From Acidimicrobiia bacterium (GTDB lineage Bacteria; Actinomycetota; Acidimicrobiia; Acidimicrobiales; SZUA-35), in assembly GCA_029857855.1 (NCBI GenBank), contig JAOUGG010000186.1, forward strand, positions 1 to 5,962: a stretch of 5,962 nucleotides of DNA, given 5' to 3'. Both the position numbers and the translations under genes were made by a program. Below, piece by piece: positions 4,637-5,962 of this stretch. Under the pieces are notes generated by a model. It was not told the DNA's origin. It did not search any database and saw only the letters and a program-made list of their open reading frames with translations. The number at the start of each line of letters is the position of its first letter. Position 1 is the stretch's first letter.

Positions 4637-5962
4637 ATGAGCAACAACCCCGGCACCGAAGCACTCCCACCAGACGTGGCGGCCGAGCTGGATGGGATCG
4701 ACACCGCCGCTGTGGTCGACGCCGACCAGCGGTACCTGATCCATCCCTACCAGTTGTTCGACACCTACCTCTCCGATCCGGTGTTGCCCATCGGTCGGGG
4801 GCAAGGGGCGCAGCTGGTCGACACCGAGGGTAACGTCTACCTCGACGCCGTCGGCGGGATGTGGTGCACCAACATCGGGCTCGGTCGCGACGAAATGGCC
4901 GACGCCGTCGCCGATCAGATCCGCAAGCTGGCCTACGCCAACCCCTTCGTCGACATGACGAATCTCCCGGCCGTCGAACTGTCGAAGAAGCTCGTGTCGC
5001 TGGCCCCCGGCTCGGTCAACCACGTGTTCTTCACCACCGGCGGCTCGACCGCCGTCGACGCCGCCTACCGCACCATTCAGCTCTACCAGCACGCCCGCGG
5101 CAAGCACGATAAGCACCACGTCATCAGCCGCATCGACGCCTATCACGGCTCGACATACGCCTCGGTGTCGATCGGCGGCAAGCCGGGTGATCGGCCTCCC
5201 GACTTCGACTTCATCGACGACGTCATCCATCACCTCAGCTCGCCCAACTTCTACCGCTACGGCGGTGATCGGACCGAGCAGGAGTTCGCCGACGACCTGG
5301 TCGCCGAGTTCGAGACCATGGTGGCCGACCTCGGAGGTCCCGACCACGTCGCCGCCTTCTTCGCCGAACCGATCATGGGCTCCGGGGGAGTCATCCTGCC
5401 TCCCGCCGATTATCTCCAGCGGATCTGGCGGTACTGCAAGGACAACGACATCGTGTACGTGTCCGACGAGGTGGTGACCGGGTTCGGGCGGCTGGGGGAA
5501 TGGTTCGTCTCCGAGAAGCTGTTCGGCATCATGCCCGACATGATCACCTCGGCCAAGGGCCTGACCTCGGGCTACCTGCCCCTCGGGGCACTGTTGCTGA
5601 GCGACGAGATCTTCGACGTGATCTCGGCACCGGGCAACGGTCGGTACTTCGCGGTCGGCTACACCTACTCCGGCCATCCGGTGTCGTGCGCCGCGGCGCT
5701 GAAGAACATCGAGATCCTCGAACGGGAGCACCTCCTGGATCACGTGAAGGACGTCGGGCCCTACTTCATCGAGCGGCTGCAGACCCTGAGCGACCTCCCG
5801 ATGGTCGGCGACGTGCGAGGATCACACCTGATGGCGTGTGTCGAGTTCGTGGCCGACAAGGCGACCAAGGCGACCTATCCGGAGGAACTCGGCATCGGGA
5901 AGCTGGTGTCCAACGAGACCGACGCCCTCGGTCTGATCGTGCGCCCGATCGACAATCTCAAC
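4637..5962 (+). CDS. Class III PLP-dependent aminotransferase (omega-transaminase type), 3' end outside the window
   Basis: Cytoplasmic pyridoxal-phosphate enzyme of the fold-type I, class III group, which moves an amino group between an omega-amine or amino acid and a keto acid. There are 442 codons in the window; the family usually has 440-470, so only the last few are missing. Landmarks are GNVYLDAVGGMWCTNIGLG (65-83), the cofactor-phosphate loop FTTGGSTAVDAA (132-143), AYHGSTYAS (168-176), FFAEPIMGSGGVI (241-253), the pyridine-nitrogen Asp277 in VSDEVVTGFGRLG (275-287), the Schiff-base Lys307 in TSAKGLTSGYLPLGA (304-318), and GYTYSGHPVSCAAA (341-354). The substrate cannot be fixed: putrescine, beta-alanine, gamma-aminobutyrate or a taurine-like amine are all possible. 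The start is ATG preceded by a weak GAGAA ribosome site. It is divergent from arsC, and the enzyme gives no reason to link it to arsenic. Confidence 0.94.
   Translation, partial: MSNNPGTEALPPDVAAELDGIDTAAVVDADQRYLIHPYQLFDTYLSDPVLPIGRGQGAQLVDTEGNVYLDAVGGMWCTNIGLGRDEMADAVADQIRKLAYANPFVDMTNLPAVELSKKLVSLAPGSVNHVFFTTGGSTAVDAAYRTIQLYQHARGKHDKHHVISRIDAYHGSTYASVSIGGKPGDRPPDFDFIDDVIHHLSSPNFYRYGGDRTEQEFADDLVAEFETMVADLGGPDHVAAFFAEPIMGSGGVILPPADYLQRIWRYCKDNDIVYVSDEVVTGFGRLGEWFVSEKLFGIMPDMITSAKGLTSGYLPLGALLLSDEIFDVISAPGNGRYFAVGYTYSGHPVSCAAALKNIEILEREHLLDHVKDVGPYFIERLQTLSDLPMVGDVRGSHLMACVEFVADKATKATYPEELGIGKLVSNETDALGLIVRPIDNLN

Noticed and set aside
4382..5743. Long minus-strand open frame of 453 codons opposite the aminotransferase and running into arsC in another frame
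   Set aside because: Its sequence is rich in low-complexity Asp/Val/Gly/His runs typical of antisense translation, and the aminotransferase motifs on the plus strand are unmistakable.
1..5962. Mobile element or genomic island boundaries
   Set aside because: No transposase, integrase, tRNA, terminal repeats or obvious shift in codon use was seen.

Overview
The window looks like chromosomal DNA from a high-GC actinobacterium. Codon third positions are strongly G/C, several starts are GTG, genes are tightly packed with 4-16 bp overlaps, and the arsenate reductase resembles the actinobacterial thiol-dependent low-molecular-weight-phosphatase type. The protein flavour suggests an Acidimicrobiia-like lineage, but that placement is an impression, not something the sequence proves. 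Eight protein-coding loci are supported. Six are complete reading frames, counting one internally deleted, and two run off the window ends. No rRNA, tRNA, CRISPR array, insertion sequence or integrase was seen.

Left block (1-2660, all on the minus strand, transcribed right to left): a TetR-family regulator with a WHG-type ligand domain; trans-aconitate 2-methyltransferase (tam) 21 bp downstream; a 64-codon remnant of a PaaI-like hotdog thioesterase; and, overlapping its last codons, an ABC exporter whose nucleotide-binding domain lies beyond the left edge. Spacing suggests one transcription unit headed by its own regulator.

Centre (2661-3438): a regulatory region between divergent genes feeds a small heat shock protein (Hsp20) on the plus strand. 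It holds a HAIR-like inverted repeat, a good -35/-10 promoter, a perfect 8-bp-arm inverted repeat over the -10 and predicted start point, a tandem octamer repeat in the leader and a strong Shine-Dalgarno. A strong GC hairpin after hsp20 separates it from the convergent arsenic genes.

Right block (3439-5962): arsC and an AqpS-like aquaglyceroporin form a 4-bp-overlapping minus-strand pair. Together they make a two-gene arsenic route: arsenate is reduced to arsenite, which leaves through the channel. No ArsR, ArsB or Acr3 is visible. Divergent from arsC, 56 bp away, is a class III PLP-dependent aminotransferase that runs off the right edge.

I did not find a wholly undescribed system. The points most worth a second look are the in-frame internal deletion in the thioesterase, the layered operator architecture of hsp20, and the compact arsC-aqpS pair with its valine-for-arginine selectivity position.
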